Assembly: GCA_029747585.1 (NCBI GenBank)
Contig: JAPEVF010000287.1
Coordinates: 1-54,809, forward strand
DNA from: Pleurotus djamor
Lineage: Eukaryota > Basidiomycota > Agaricomycetes > Agaricales > Pleurotaceae
Length of the DNA: 54,809 nucleotides
Direction: 5' to 3'
Positions 1-8,579 of the stretch are shown here, one piece after another. Made by a program: the position numbers and the translations under genes. The notes beneath the pieces are model-generated. The model searched no databases. It saw only the letters and a list, made by a program, of their open reading frames with translations, and was not told the DNA's origin. Position 1 is the stretch's first letter; each line of letters opens with the position of its first letter.

Positions 1-257
1 GAGCAATGACAATTGATAATGGAGGCCAAATCTTCGCAGCTGCAACCCCTGGACAGCGCCTCCAGCGCCAAGGGCGGAGTCGGTATGGAACAGGGGTGGG
101 CCGGTGGCAGTTTCTGCTGGCATCACACTGGTTTTGCATTTCATACTCGGCTTCGGCAGTCAATGTTATGTATTCTGCTGGTTCTGGTGTATACAAAATG
201 GCCAGTTTCACAAAACCAAATATATGAATGCAAAGTGTGTTCAGGGGATTCAGGTAC

Positions 258-485
258 TAGCATACTTGACAAAAGTGGCAGTGGCTACAGAACAGCTGTT
301 GAGCTCGGTTTCAGCAATGTCGACAGGATCTTGCGCTTGAAAGTGCCGTTGAATGGACCAGATTTGTGTATGTAGGTTTGCCGAGAAGTAGACGTACCCT
401 GGTCGAGACAGCCGAGGCAACGAGACAAACCTTAACAGCCACCAATGGCGGCAAGGGGGGCTGGAAATGAAATACAGTTACTAGG
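258..485. repeat. 228-bp direct repeat, copy A
   Basis: This stretch is repeated without a visible mismatch 730 bp downstream at 988-1215, and its last ~108 bp recur at 2579-2686. It begins TAGCATACTTGAC and ends GTTACTAGG. On the minus strand the end reads like the 3' end of an intron (TTTCATTTCCAG) followed by open coding sequence, so the module is probably a piece of a spliced minus-strand gene copied several times. Perfect identity over 228 bp suggests recent duplication or an assembly effect. Confidence 0.9.
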
Positions 486-1160
486 CCTCGGGAGGCGTCT
501 CAAGTATGTTGTCTCTTTCGCTGGCTGACGGATCATCGGAGGAGGCGGCAAGAACGGAAGGGGACCAGGGGCTATCCCTGTTTGCGGACGATTGGCACAA
601 TTGGCTTGAGCCTCAGTATGCTTCATCAACATTTTCCGCGCATTTTGAGTTTTCAATGACTTGAGCTCCTCCTTTTCAGCGTTGTACAACCCCTGCACAG
701 ATGAAAGCTCTTTGGTAAGCTTTGCATCGATGTCTGACTGATCCACGATACGCCCTTGCCTTCCCTTCAAGTCCGGATGGTCGACAATGGCGACTTCCAT
801 GTGGCGGTACGGGTCACCTGTCCCCATGGGCCAAAGGATGGGGGGCGGTGGCTCATGGGGTATGTGATGACGGATGTGATCATCAAGCTCGACAAACTAC
901 GCTTCAGGTAGAAACGGCCACACACCTCTTCAAAGTGCTGGGCACCAATAGCCTTAGAAGACTGTTGGAGTTTCACTCGATCGCCATTAGCATACTTGAC
1001 AAAAGTGGCAGTGGCTACAGAACAGCTGTTGAGCTCGGTTTCAGCAATGTCGACAGGATCTTGCGCTTGAAAGTGCCGTTGAATGGACCAGATTTGTGTA
1101 TGTAGGTTTGCCGAGAAGTAGACGTACCCTGGTCGAGACAGCCGAGGCAACGAGACAAAC
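440..1160 (-). pseudogene. Fragment of a KOW-like protein gene
   Basis: On the minus strand two open segments can be joined through an apparent intron near 890-905. The upstream segment carries DIAETELNS and YANGDRVKLQQ. The downstream one reads HEPPPP, then GTGDPYRHMEVAIVDHP and LKGRQGRIVDQSDID, followed by a Lys/Glu-rich helical stretch (YNAEKEELKSLK). The GDRV and KGRQGRI pieces resemble KOW-type motifs found in fungal multi-copy genes. No complete start or end is visible, and both sides run into duplicated modules, so I treat it as a gene fragment. The KOW assignment is tentative; it could be part of an unrecognised repeat-borne gene. Confidence 0.3.
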
Positions 1161-1215
1161 CTTAACAGCCACCAATGGCGGCAAGGGGGGCTGGAAATGA
1201 AATACAGTTACTAGG
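988..1215. repeat. 228-bp direct repeat, copy B
   Basis: This is the second identical copy of the module at 258-485. It sits inside the better-preserved minus-strand coding fragment, in which it encodes a segment containing DIAETELNS and VATATFVKYAN, so this is probably the source position and the copy at 258-485 the derived one. That direction is inference from the coding context only. Confidence 0.9.
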
Positions 1216-2578
1216 GATGATGTCTTATACAATTGTGTAGAGAACACTGTCTGTACACTCCAGCATACAGTTAGTAAAAGCCTCAATGTTTCTCCATCTG
1301 GCATAAAACAGTTGCACAAGCTCTTTCCGGGCTCAAGGGTAGGATATTATGTATTCTCCCTGCAGAAGTCTACCATGCTTATCATGAAGAAAGTAGGTGG
1401 CTTAATTTCACAGGTCCACTTTGATTATGTCACATGATTGGATTAATATACACATTTTGGAAACCACTGTGTTTCGTAGGGTGCAATTCAATAGACTGAG
1501 GCAAGCTATCCCATACCTACTCTTCATGGCCTATTACTTGCAGTACTCTGGTTCCTATTCCTCCTCAAGGTATCAAGCAATGGCACACCAGCAGATTACC
1601 TTTAACATCATATGCGTGGACTCTAAAGATCTTTCCAGATAGTGGTGATGCCTATCACAGCACACCTTAATGCCCTTATAGGCTTGCTTAAGCAGGCAAC
1701 AGCACTATTTCAAATTTATATTCCAAATACATCTAAGTAGATTCTTATAACATTACTGGTATCATCATATGTAACCCAAACATTTACTACTTAGGAATCT
1801 ATTGAACAGTCTTAAAATTGGGTTTGTAATGATTAATTGGCACATTATAGGTACTACTCCCTGTGAGATGGTGGTGGTAAGGAAGCAAGAGGGGAAGCTT
1901 TCTAAACTGGGAGTGCACCCTTTATATACTACCTGAATTCAAACCCAGATGTGACTGGAGAAGCAAAACGGAAATTGGAAACCAAGTGTTTGGTAAGTTC
2001 ACATTGAGAGTGTATTTGTGAAATGAAGTCTATATGTCTTGGATTTGAAGACCATGAGAAGAGGCAGGACCCATTTTACAGCTGAAAGAAGGAATTTTAA
2101 ATACTAGAGGGATGTACATAACTCACCAGTAGCTGATCAATTCTTACAGGCATAACATCCTTCTGCTTATTCTCACCCGAAGCCCCATAACCCTCTCAAC
2201 TCCTCCACTTCCCACTTCCACTCTATCTCACTTGCAATTCCACAATGACCTCAACCTCCCCCAACTCTGCATTTGCATCCCACGGAATTTTAGTTATTTA
2301 TTCTGATTCCAACAGGAGAAAGGATTTAGAATGAAATACAGTTACTAGGGATTGAGCAGGAAGCAATGTCTTTCACCGTGTAATATTTCATGAAATCAGT
2401 TCCTGTTTTGNTGGTGCAGTCTCAGCAAATTGGGTGAACACAAGCAGCTTTGTGGTATCATTTTCGTGGCCTATGCCAAATAAATATGTAAACAAAGTCT
2501 TGGAAGAGCAAAGGAAGAGGGCTTAAGACAACATTGTGCATATTTCTTGTGGCAAAGGACATTGAATCCAAAAAAGGA
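1216..2578. other. No confident gene
   Basis: This is AT-richer than the surroundings, with only short open frames and no recognisable domain. Apart from the repeat at 1843-2030 and the small repeat border near 2331-2350, nothing can be assigned. A single N lies at 2411. Confidence 0.5.
1843..2030. repeat. ~185-bp dispersed repeat, copy 1
   Basis: The stretch from TATAGGTACTACTC to TATTTGTGAAAT recurs at 6924-7109 with a small length difference near its left end and a handful of substitutions (for example TTTCTAAACTGG against TTCCCAAACTGG). Neither copy codes for a recognisable product. The two copies bracket the hAT/copia nest. Confidence 0.85.
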
Positions 2579-2686
2579 TTGCCGAGAAGTAGACGTACCC
2601 TGGTCGAGGCAGCCGAGGCAACGAGACAAACCTTAACAGCCACCAATGGCGGCAAGGGGGGCTGGAAATGAAATACAGTTACTAGG
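2579..2686. repeat. Partial third copy of the 228-bp module
   Basis: It matches the last ~108 bp of the 228-bp module with one visible difference (GGTCGAGGCAGCC instead of GGTCGAGACAGCC), and ends at the same GTTACTAGG border. A further 20-bp scrap with the same border (AATGAAATACAGTTACTAGG) lies at about 2330-2350. All copies sharing one right border while left borders differ is the pattern of 5'-truncated or spliced copies. Confidence 0.85.
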
Positions 2687-2689
2687 CCA

Positions 2690-2863
2690 TGGCATCTTAA
2701 CATCCTTCTCAACTTCCAACAGCCAATCCATAGCATCAGCTGTGATACACTTGGCTTCTGATTTTGCTCTGGTGGTGACACTCTTTTGAGCTGTCCTCCT
2801 CCCCTCGCACTCGTCGCATCCGGCGTGGTGGGTTCCTCCATGCTGGTTTGCGTGTGTTGGCAT
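2690..2863 (-). CDS. Short open segment, possible first exon
   Basis: A minus-strand frame beginning MPTHANQHGG and continuing through ADAMDWLLEVEKDVKM runs directly into the third copy of the duplicated module. It could be the first exon of the gene from which the module came, since the module begins (minus strand) with a sequence like an intron 3' end. No domain is recognised and the downstream exon is broken, so it is weakly supported. Confidence 0.2.
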
Positions 2864-2920
2864 AGTGAAAAGTGTTCTGGTGGTGATGTACAGCGAGTTT
2901 TAATTCCTCGATGGTGTGAA

Positions 2921-3075
2921 CTGCCGTCCGTACCCGTATACGGTTACGTCCGTATATCCTACGGTACTTATACGGTGCTGTGAGATAGCGAGCCGTACTG
3001 TATATGATCTTATTTTCAGGCTGACCGGTACGGGTACGGACATTTATACGGCCGTAAACGGTTATGCGGTAGTAC
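2921..3075. repeat. hAT left inverted and subterminal repeats
   Basis: Dense CCGTA/TACGG words in both orientations follow the terminal CTGCCGTCCG. In hAT elements such clusters are transposase-binding sites; here the role is inferred from position and from the matching cluster at the other end. Confidence 0.65.
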
Positions 3076-3095
3076 AAAAACTTGTAAAATAAATG

Positions 3096-3404
3096 CTAAA
3101 GACTGCCCAGTACCTCACGAACAGCCGTGCGAGCAAGGCAAAGGTGCTGCTTCACCAGCATTAGAGTCCGAATGGTTTCAGGCTTAAGACTGGCACGGCG
3201 CAGGGAGATGGTGTCACGGCTATCTGAAAACACACGTTTGACAGCGACCGTAGAGCCTAGAAATCAGAAAATAAGCCATAATTGAAAAGAGTTGACAAAA
3301 ATAGACATACCAGGGATGGTGGGAGAAGAGTGTGAGAGAGGATCAACAGTCGACCGCGTTGAATCTGATCGCGTCACATGCGTGGTGTCAGGATCATGTG
3401 ACAT
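3096..3404 (-). CDS. 84-residue hAT transposase remnant (N-end joined to C-end)
   Basis: Exons 3311-3404 and 3096-3256 flank a 54-bp GT-AG intron, giving an open frame of 84 residues from MSHDPD to GSL-stop. The second exon is the hAT C-terminal dimerisation region, with FSDSRDTISLRRASLKPE and then TIRTLMLVKQH; the splice joins it as TIPG-STVAVKR. The first exon is Ser/Thr-rich and looks like a transposase N-terminus. The RNase-H catalytic core, zinc finger and helical insertion are all absent, so it cannot transpose DNA. It could still dimerise with intact transposase, which is inference. The retrotransposon inserted 264 bp upstream of its start. Confidence 0.65.
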
Positions 3405-3662
3405 TGTCTCCTAAGGGTTATGTTTTGCGTTCGCGCACATATCCTTGATCTTAAGCCCTCTTCTATGCTTGTCGTACTTAGGGGAGCACAATCTGAAGTT
3501 TTCTAGCACTTTCTTTGAAGCATTAAAGGTGAGGAAGACACCGTTATAATTGCCCCCCAAATTCGAAGCCCCTATGAAAGTCCCTGTTTCGCCAACTATC
3601 CAACTCTTCGGCGGCTGTGACCCATGCTTAAGCCACTGATATTTAGACCCTTTCAGAATGAT

Positions 3663-3667
3663 AGCCC
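3663..3667. other. Target-site duplication AGCCC (left)
   Basis: AGCCC directly precedes TGTTGGAATC of the left LTR and recurs as the first five bases after the right LTR (6713-6717). Five-base duplications are typical of Ty1/copia integration, so the pair fixes both element ends. Confidence 0.85.
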
Positions 3668-3962
3668 TGTTGGAATCACAAATGCAGCTCAAGCTCGAGC
3701 TTGCTCAGGTGATGGACTCTCGCGTGGCCGTGGCGGCCAATAGGAGTTTCTACTCCTCGTATGTACCGCTTTGACCGGTAGGAATTTCTTATGTGTTCCT
3801 GTTCGTTTCGCCTCATGGTGGCCTCATGCATATTCGTATATATGGTACCTATGAACTTTCGTGCACCTCAGTGATTGCCCGCGTATCACTGAGGTGAGTA
3901 TGCTTTTACCTATGCTTTTCGTACTTATCTCACACGCGCGTAGCGAACTTGTTATTCTTACA
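3668..3962 (+). repeat. Left LTR (295 bp)
   Basis: It begins TGTTGGAATCACAAATGC and ends TTATTCTTACA. It contains the hairpin-like CAGTGATTGCCCGCGTATCACTG. It differs from the right LTR by several substitutions, a 3-bp indel near CGCGCGTAGCG, and the absence of a 59-bp tail. Confidence 0.85.
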
Positions 3963-3980
3963 GGTTATGGGCCCCGCCCG
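3963..3980 (+). promoter_or_regulatory. Probable primer-binding site
   Basis: The GC-rich stretch immediately after the left LTR (GGTTATGGGCCCCGCCCG) occupies the place of the tRNA primer-binding site. The matching tRNA could not be identified by eye. Confidence 0.45.
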
Positions 3981-4032
3981 TTGCTAATTTTACAACCGTA
4001 TTTCTGCTCGTCCGAATTCTCTGCTCGCCGAA

Positions 4033-6081
4033 ATGTCTACCAAAATTTCTACGACGTCTCTCTCCGACACTCTGCCCTCGACTGTTCCCAAGCTCTTGTC
4101 TTCGGGGGAGAACTGGGTGATCTTCAGGCTTCGCTTCGAGGATGCTGTTGAAGCGAAGGGGTTCCTGGGTCATTTCGACGGCACCACTCCTCACCCTGCT
4201 GCTCTGACGACTCAGTCTCCTCAAGGAGGGACTGCCGCTGCTGCTCAGACTCGAGATCTTGCTGAGGAGGTTGCTCAATGGGAGAAGAACGAACGATCGG
4301 CGAAATCCTTGCTTACCCAGAAAATTCCGGACTCGACGCTGATCCTGATCCAAGGCAAGAAGTCTGTCAAAGATCGATGGGATGCTGTTGTCAGTGAATA
4401 TACCGATAAGGATGCTTTTGCCAAATCCGACTTACGCAACGAGTTCATGTCCATGAGGTGCCCCGCAAAAGGAAATGTCAAGGAGTTCCTTGAGAATCTT
4501 CGCGTTCGGCGCGAGGAACTTATTACCATGGATGTCGAGATCAACGAAATCGACTACCGTTCAACCATCATTTCCTCCCTGCCGCCAAACTTATCTTCCT
4601 ATGCGTCAGCCATCATGACCGCCGTCTACACCGCCACGAGGAAGCAGATCGAGCCCAACCTACTCATCCAGTCCGTTTCTGCGGAATACCGTCGCCTCTC
4701 TGCGTACGCCGCCCGTAATTCGCGCTCGAGCAACCACAAGAACGACCACGACGAAGCGCTTCAGGCTTCATCGTCCTCTGGCTCGCGTCCGGGGCGTAAT
4801 TCCCTAAGAGGGCCATGTTTCAACTGTGGCAAGTCCGGTCATTGGAGGCGTGAGTGTCCCGAGGTTAGGGATGAGAGCGACGAGGATGGGAAAGGGAAGG
4901 GAGGAGATGGGAAGGGTGTGTCGAAAGATGGGGACCATGCGGACGCAGTCGACGACGACACCGACTCCGAGCTCGAGGGAGCTTTTGCATGCCACGACGT
5001 CGACAAGAAATCCCCTACCCGTGTACCCGTCAGCCAGAATCTCGAGACGATGGATGGAAAGGACTCTACCTTGAGTCCTGGGCCAACGAATCCTAAGCCT
5101 GTAGTGCTTGAAGAGGATTGGTGGCCGGCCGATCTCTTATCGGCGGATTCTCCTGTTATTGGAGAGGTAAACTGCGTTGAAGGCGACGAGACGGATGACG
5201 AAGGGGATGTGGATGATGGAGTTGTGGTCGAGGCGATCGCAGTTGGACTGGATTCGCCGGAGGCAGGAGATATGGGCGCCAAGGTCGAGTTAAACGACAC
5301 GGGCTGCAGTAACCATATCACGCCCTACAAAGATGACCTGGAGAACTTCGTCGAGATCCCGAGGAAAGCGTTCCGTGTCGCCAATAGGCAGAAGATGTAC
5401 GTGACTGGTATAGGCGATTTATCAGTCAGCATCCCAAATGGTCACGAAACGACCAAAATTCGACTCACCGGAGTCCTCTACTGCGCTCAGGCGAACAGCA
5501 CATTGGTGTCGATGGGGCAACTTGATGATATCGGGTTGTCGGTACTGCTCGGCGGTGGGAAATGTGTCGTTATGGGAGCGAATGGGGAGAGGTTAGGCGT
5601 GATCGAGAAGTCGAATGGCGTGTATAGGGTGGTGCATGGGAGGAAGGGATTGGGAGGTAGCGCAAAGGCTGTGGGGATTGGTGACGACGAAGAACTCGCA
5701 TCCGAGTCTCGAAATGAGGGGAAGTGGTCATTGGGTGGCCCCCCAATCAAAGCCGGCATTTCGAACTCATCCGCGCCATGTACCCTCAGGTATCCTCCAC
5801 CCCTACGTGACAAGCTTGAAACGCGAATTCAGCTTCGATCTACCGCTGGAAATGACGGAAACGTACCGATTATATTTCCATTCACCTCCATCTCTGCCAG
5901 CTGTCCTGCCAGCGCGACCGCCGAAACTCCAAGTGCATCGGTTGAGGGGCAAAGTCCAAATGTGCTGGACTTGAGGGGAAGCAAGGGGAGGTGGTTCGCG
6001 TCGTCGAATCGACCGAGGAAAGTTGTGTTTTGTGGGACACAGGTCCCGATTGGTCTGCTGGGTGGGAAGAAGATGGATTGA
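4033..6081 (+). CDS. Gag-protease polyprotein of the copia-type element
   Basis: The frame of 682 residues starts at the first ATG after the primer-binding site. Residues ~85-215 carry the copia gag core (UBN2-like), including DRWDAV, LRNEFMSMRC and the IISSLPPNL motif. A CCHC zinc knuckle CFNCGKSGHWRREC begins at about residue 262. After an acidic linker, LNDTGCSNHI near residue 422 holds the aspartic protease triad DTG, followed by the usual copia segment ending SMGQLDDIGL. After residue ~530 the sequence is unrecognised and low in complexity. Integrase and reverse transcriptase are missing. It would form particles and process itself but must borrow reverse transcription and integration. 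Confidence 0.85.
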   Translation: MSTKISTTSLSDTLPSTVPKLLSSGENWVIFRLRFEDAVEAKGFLGHFDGTTPHPAALTTQSPQGGTAAAAQTRDLAEEVAQWEKNERSAKSLLTQKIPDSTLILIQGKKSVKDRWDAVVSEYTDKDAFAKSDLRNEFMSMRCPAKGNVKEFLENLRVRREELITMDVEINEIDYRSTIISSLPPNLSSYASAIMTAVYTATRKQIEPNLLIQSVSAEYRRLSAYAARNSRSSNHKNDHDEALQASSSSGSRPGRNSLRGPCFNCGKSGHWRRECPEVRDESDEDGKGKGGDGKGVSKDGDHADAVDDDTDSELEGAFACHDVDKKSPTRVPVSQNLETMDGKDSTLSPGPTNPKPVVLEEDWWPADLLSADSPVIGEVNCVEGDETDDEGDVDDGVVVEAIAVGLDSPEAGDMGAKVELNDTGCSNHITPYKDDLENFVEIPRKAFRVANRQKMYVTGIGDLSVSIPNGHETTKIRLTGVLYCAQANSTLVSMGQLDDIGLSVLLGGGKCVVMGANGERLGVIEKSNGVYRVVHGRKGLGGSAKAVGIGDDEELASESRNEGKWSLGGPPIKAGISNSSAPCTLRYPPPLRDKLETRIQLRSTAGNDGNVPIIFPFTSISASCPASATAETPSASVEGQSPNVLDLRGSKGRWFASSNRPRKVVFCGTQVPIGLLGGKKMD

Positions 6082-6346
6082 TTAAAACGGCGGCATGGGA
6101 AGATCAAGGGGAACTTACCAGTGTCCACGGAGGTCCTTCAAAGTCCAGGCATCAAATTTTCGAAGACTCTAGCTGTTCAACTGCGACGACGAAGATAGGC
6201 GAGATGTATGGTCGACGGAGGGACATGGTGGAACGGGACGAAACCGATCGATCGAAGTTCGGTGGATTTTCCGATCAACATGCACGTGCGCCGAAGTTAG
6301 GGACTTCCCCTATCGTCATAGCTCTTGCTCGGGCTTGTGCAGATTT

Positions 6347-6355
6347 GAGGGGAAG
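6347..6355 (+). promoter_or_regulatory. Polypurine tract
   Basis: GAGGGGAAG lies directly before the right LTR, the position and composition of the plus-strand priming site of LTR retrotransposons. Confidence 0.7.
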
Positions 6356-6712
6356 TGTTGGAATCACAAATGCAGCTCAAGCTCGAGCTTGCTCAGGTGA
6401 TGGAATCTCGAGTGGCCGTGGCGGCCGATGGGAGTTTCTACTCCGCGTATGTACCGCTTTGACCGGTAGGAATTTCTTATGTGTTCCTGTTCGTTTCGCC
6501 TCATGGCGGCCTCATGCATATTCGTATATTTGGTACCTATGAACTTTCGTGCACCTCAGTGATTGCCCGCGTATCACTGAGGTGAGTATGCTTTTACCTA
6601 TGCTTTTCGTACTTATCTCACACGCGCGTCGTAGCGAACTTGTTATTCTTACAGGTAGCTACTCAATATAGTGATTGCCCGCGTATCACTGAGCGAACTT
6701 GTTATTCTTACA
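6356..6712 (+). repeat. Right LTR (357 bp, with duplicated tail)
   Basis: It matches the left LTR up to the CTTACA at 6653, then continues for 59 bp with a second copy of the region GTGATTGCCCGCGTATCACT and of the ending CGAACTTGTTATTCTTACA. The target duplication follows the second ending at 6712, which shows that the longer version is the true LTR end. Confidence 0.8.
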
Positions 6713-6717
6713 AGCCC
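6713..6717. other. Target-site duplication AGCCC (right)
   Basis: Partner of the AGCCC at 3663-3667; see the retrotransposon entry. Confidence 0.85.
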
Positions 6718-6744
6718 TTGGGCCTATCATGGACCTTTCGACCT

Positions 6745-6916
6745 GAAGAGTACCCCGTAACTGCCGTATACGGTACCGCCTGGACGGTAGGCTTTACGGC
6801 TGTACCTGTACCGCTACCCGTAACCGTTAATCACAAACTATGACCTCCACTGGTACAGGTACGTGAACCGTCAATACGGTGGCCGTCGAGGGCGTACATA
6901 CGGGCACGGGCGGCAG
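6745..6916. repeat. hAT right inverted and subterminal repeats
   Basis: It is rich in CCGTA/ACGGT words and ends GGGCACGGGCGGCAG, the inverted counterpart of the left end at 2921. The following CCCTA may belong to the terminus, because hAT ends often begin with TAGGG. Confidence 0.65.
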
Positions 6917-6923
6917 CCCTAAT

Positions 6924-7109
6924 TATAGGTACTACTCTGTAATATGTATGAGATGGTGGTGGTAAGGAAGCAAGAGGGGAAGCTTCCCAAACTGGGAGTG
7001 CACCCTATATATACCATCTGAATTCAAACCCAGATGTGACTGGAGAAGCAAAACGGAAATTGGAAACCAAGTGTTTGGTAAGTTCACATTGAGAGTGTAT
7101 TTGTGAAAT
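6924..7109. repeat. ~185-bp dispersed repeat, copy 2
   Basis: Second copy of the repeat at 1843-2030. It starts four bases after the likely hAT terminus, so the hAT element may have landed at the edge of a pre-existing copy, or the repeat may be part of a larger composite element. Confidence 0.8.
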
Positions 7110-7191
7110 CTACCGCGACAATCCCGACTTCACTCTCGTCAGAAACGACTATTAGTACTCAAGACGACAAATGCCTCTCGTCCACGAATGA

Positions 7192-7566
7192 TTGGGAAGA
7201 CGAAGACACCTGGCCCACGATGCGTCTCTGGAGGGCCTTCCGATCCGTGATGATCCCGTGCCCGACGACTTCGCTGGTATTTGGCGAGTTGGTTCGGGCT
7301 ACGTCTATGAGACGCCGATGTCGGCACCAGGGGGTAAATGCTTTGCTCTGATTCGTGGCACCGACATCGGAATTTACCAGACCTGGTACGCTTTTTGGCA
7401 TTATCCGACGGTTGGCACAACAGCTAAGAGCATTGCAAGGCCGGAAGTTAGCGACCGCACGGCAACTATTGATTGCGGTCTGTACCAGAGAGCTGGTAGC
7501 TATAATGAGGCAAAGAAAGCACTTGACAACGCCATCAGCTCCGGCTACGCTGCAGTCTATCGCTAG
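7192..7566 (+). CDS. Small protein with RNase H1 N-terminal-like (viroplasmin-like) fold
   Basis: This 124-residue frame is not a recognised full-length enzyme. The segment GGKCFALIRGTDIGIYQTW followed later by GLYQRAGSYNEAKKAL resembles the small hybrid-binding domain at the N-terminus of RNase H1, which has the pattern YAVxxGxxxGIY-W then Y--F-S-EEA. The domain binds RNA-DNA hybrids and occurs alone in many agaricomycete proteins. The usual middle tryptophan/glycine region is replaced by a longer insert. The N-terminal ~30 residues are uncertain and a preceding exon is possible. There is no RNase H catalytic domain downstream. Confidence 0.4.
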   Translation: MGRRRHLAHDASLEGLPIRDDPVPDDFAGIWRVGSGYVYETPMSAPGGKCFALIRGTDIGIYQTWYAFWHYPTVGTTAKSIARPEVSDRTATIDCGLYQRAGSYNEAKKALDNAISSGYAAVYR

Positions 7567-7719
7567 TTAGTCAAGTTTGAACCCTACCGAAAAGTATCTC
7601 ACATCCTGTCTGGTCCGAGTCCGTATTTTTTTGCGAAAAGAGTGCCAGGTCTTGACTAAATTGGACTTAGCGAGATGCAGGGTACCGTCGCATTTTGGCG
7701 GGATTTGAGTGACATTGGA

Positions 7720-8427
7720 TCAAGTTTGCAGTGATGAGGATTTCATATTTCTGTAAATATCGTTGTGAAAATAGTGTAGCAAAAGGACGAGCTGAGAAAC
7801 GGGAGTATACAAAAGAGTAAAGATCAAGCTATGGTACGCGAAAAGAAGAAAAGTCTGACTGGGAACCTGTAAACGAGGATTCGGGAGAGGGAAGTGATGT
7901 CTCCCCTCGGGAGAGAAGGATTGGTGACGAGACACGAGAGATGGAATCGCTCGGAGATATGGATGGAGAAGGTCTGGATGATTTTGGTTTGAGTGAATTG
8001 CGTGGAAGGACGGGATTCACTTACTCTTGTTAGCATTGACATGTTGACAGGAGGGCAGGGACGGAGGCTCCAGCATACTGACAACCGCGTCGTACTTTTC
8101 TTGCAACAGGGCGTGCTGCCGCCGAAGCTCGCAAAACTCCGTCCTCCAAAATTCCTCCAGTCGACCAATTCGACGGCTCGCTTCATGTCGCGGAGCTGGC
8201 ACATGTACGGATATGCAAAAGCGAAGATACCTATGAGGTATTTGGAGAGGTCTGGATTGATCTGAGTGCCGTTGTTCGAGCTAATTTCGTTGATAGTGAT
8301 GCTAATGGGGCTGGTGGGGTTGCTGAGGACAAAGGCACGCAACGATGGAGCGGGCGGGAGCACGCTCTCGACATTGGGTGTGTCGGGAGTAGATGCGTTT
8401 GATATTACAACACGCGAAGGAGGTCGG
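7720..8427 (-). CDS. Unknown spliced gene with coiled-coil segment
   Basis: Two exons are well supported. One (8232 upward) ends in INEISSNNGTQINPDLSKYL. It is joined through a short intron (8196-8230) to 8025-8195, encoding RRIGRLEEFWRTEFCELRRQ, a charged amphipathic helix, and ending at the donor AAGA|GTAAGTG. A third exon may begin near 7970 and run to a stop at 7720 or 7829; two frames are open there and I cannot choose. The start codon was not found upstream of ~8427. No family is recognised. The helix suggests protein-protein contact only. Confidence 0.4.
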
Positions 8428-8579
8428 AGCTGGTGGAACCGGTGCAGGCGGTAGTGGAGAACTTAGAGAAGTTGTTAGTGTGGGTCACCGCGGAGCGTGG
8501 CATGAACGGATCCGTGGAGGGGACTCTAGGCGAGGTTCAGTCTATTCCGAACATTTCATGACCGCCTTCATATCGTGCT

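Larger units (their letters stand above)
3668..6712 (+). mobile_element. Non-autonomous Ty1/copia-type retrotransposon (gag-protease only)
   Basis: Two LTRs opening with TGTTGGAATC and ending with CA flank one long reading frame, and the whole is bounded by AGCCC duplications. The internal part of 2393 bp codes for capsid, zinc knuckle and aspartic protease. It has no integrase, reverse transcriptase or RNase H and no room for them. Autonomous copia elements are about 5 kb. This is therefore a trans-mobilised derivative that would depend on a relative elsewhere. The open frame and the largely matching LTRs indicate that it is young. Confidence 0.85.
2921..6916 (-). mobile_element. hAT-derived element split by a copia insertion
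   Basis: The left end CTGCCGTCCGTACCCGTAT and the inverted right end CTGCCGCCCGTGCCCGTAT agree at 17 of 19 positions. Both ends continue into ~150-170 bp packed with CCGTA/TACGG words, as expected of subterminal repeats. Between them the minus strand encodes a hAT dimerisation tail. Without the 3.0-kb retrotransposon inserted at 3668-6712 the element would be about 950 bp, much shorter than an autonomous hAT, so it is a deletion derivative. No 8-bp target duplication could be recognised; the left border may be eroded. Confidence 0.7.

Noticed and set aside
13..375. Overlapping plus-strand open frames at the window start
   Set aside because: They cross the duplicated module in the direction opposite to its splice-like border and show no domain; most likely shadows of the minus-strand fragment.
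3411..3692. 93-residue minus-strand frame spanning the left LTR border
   Set aside because: It runs across the retrotransposon insertion point; the part outside the LTR is unrecognised and lies between the hAT terminus and the mini-protein start, so probably non-coding.
6356..6653. Right LTR ending at the first CTTACA (6653)
   Set aside because: The bases after 6653 do not match the left flank; the AGCCC duplication follows only the second ending at 6712.
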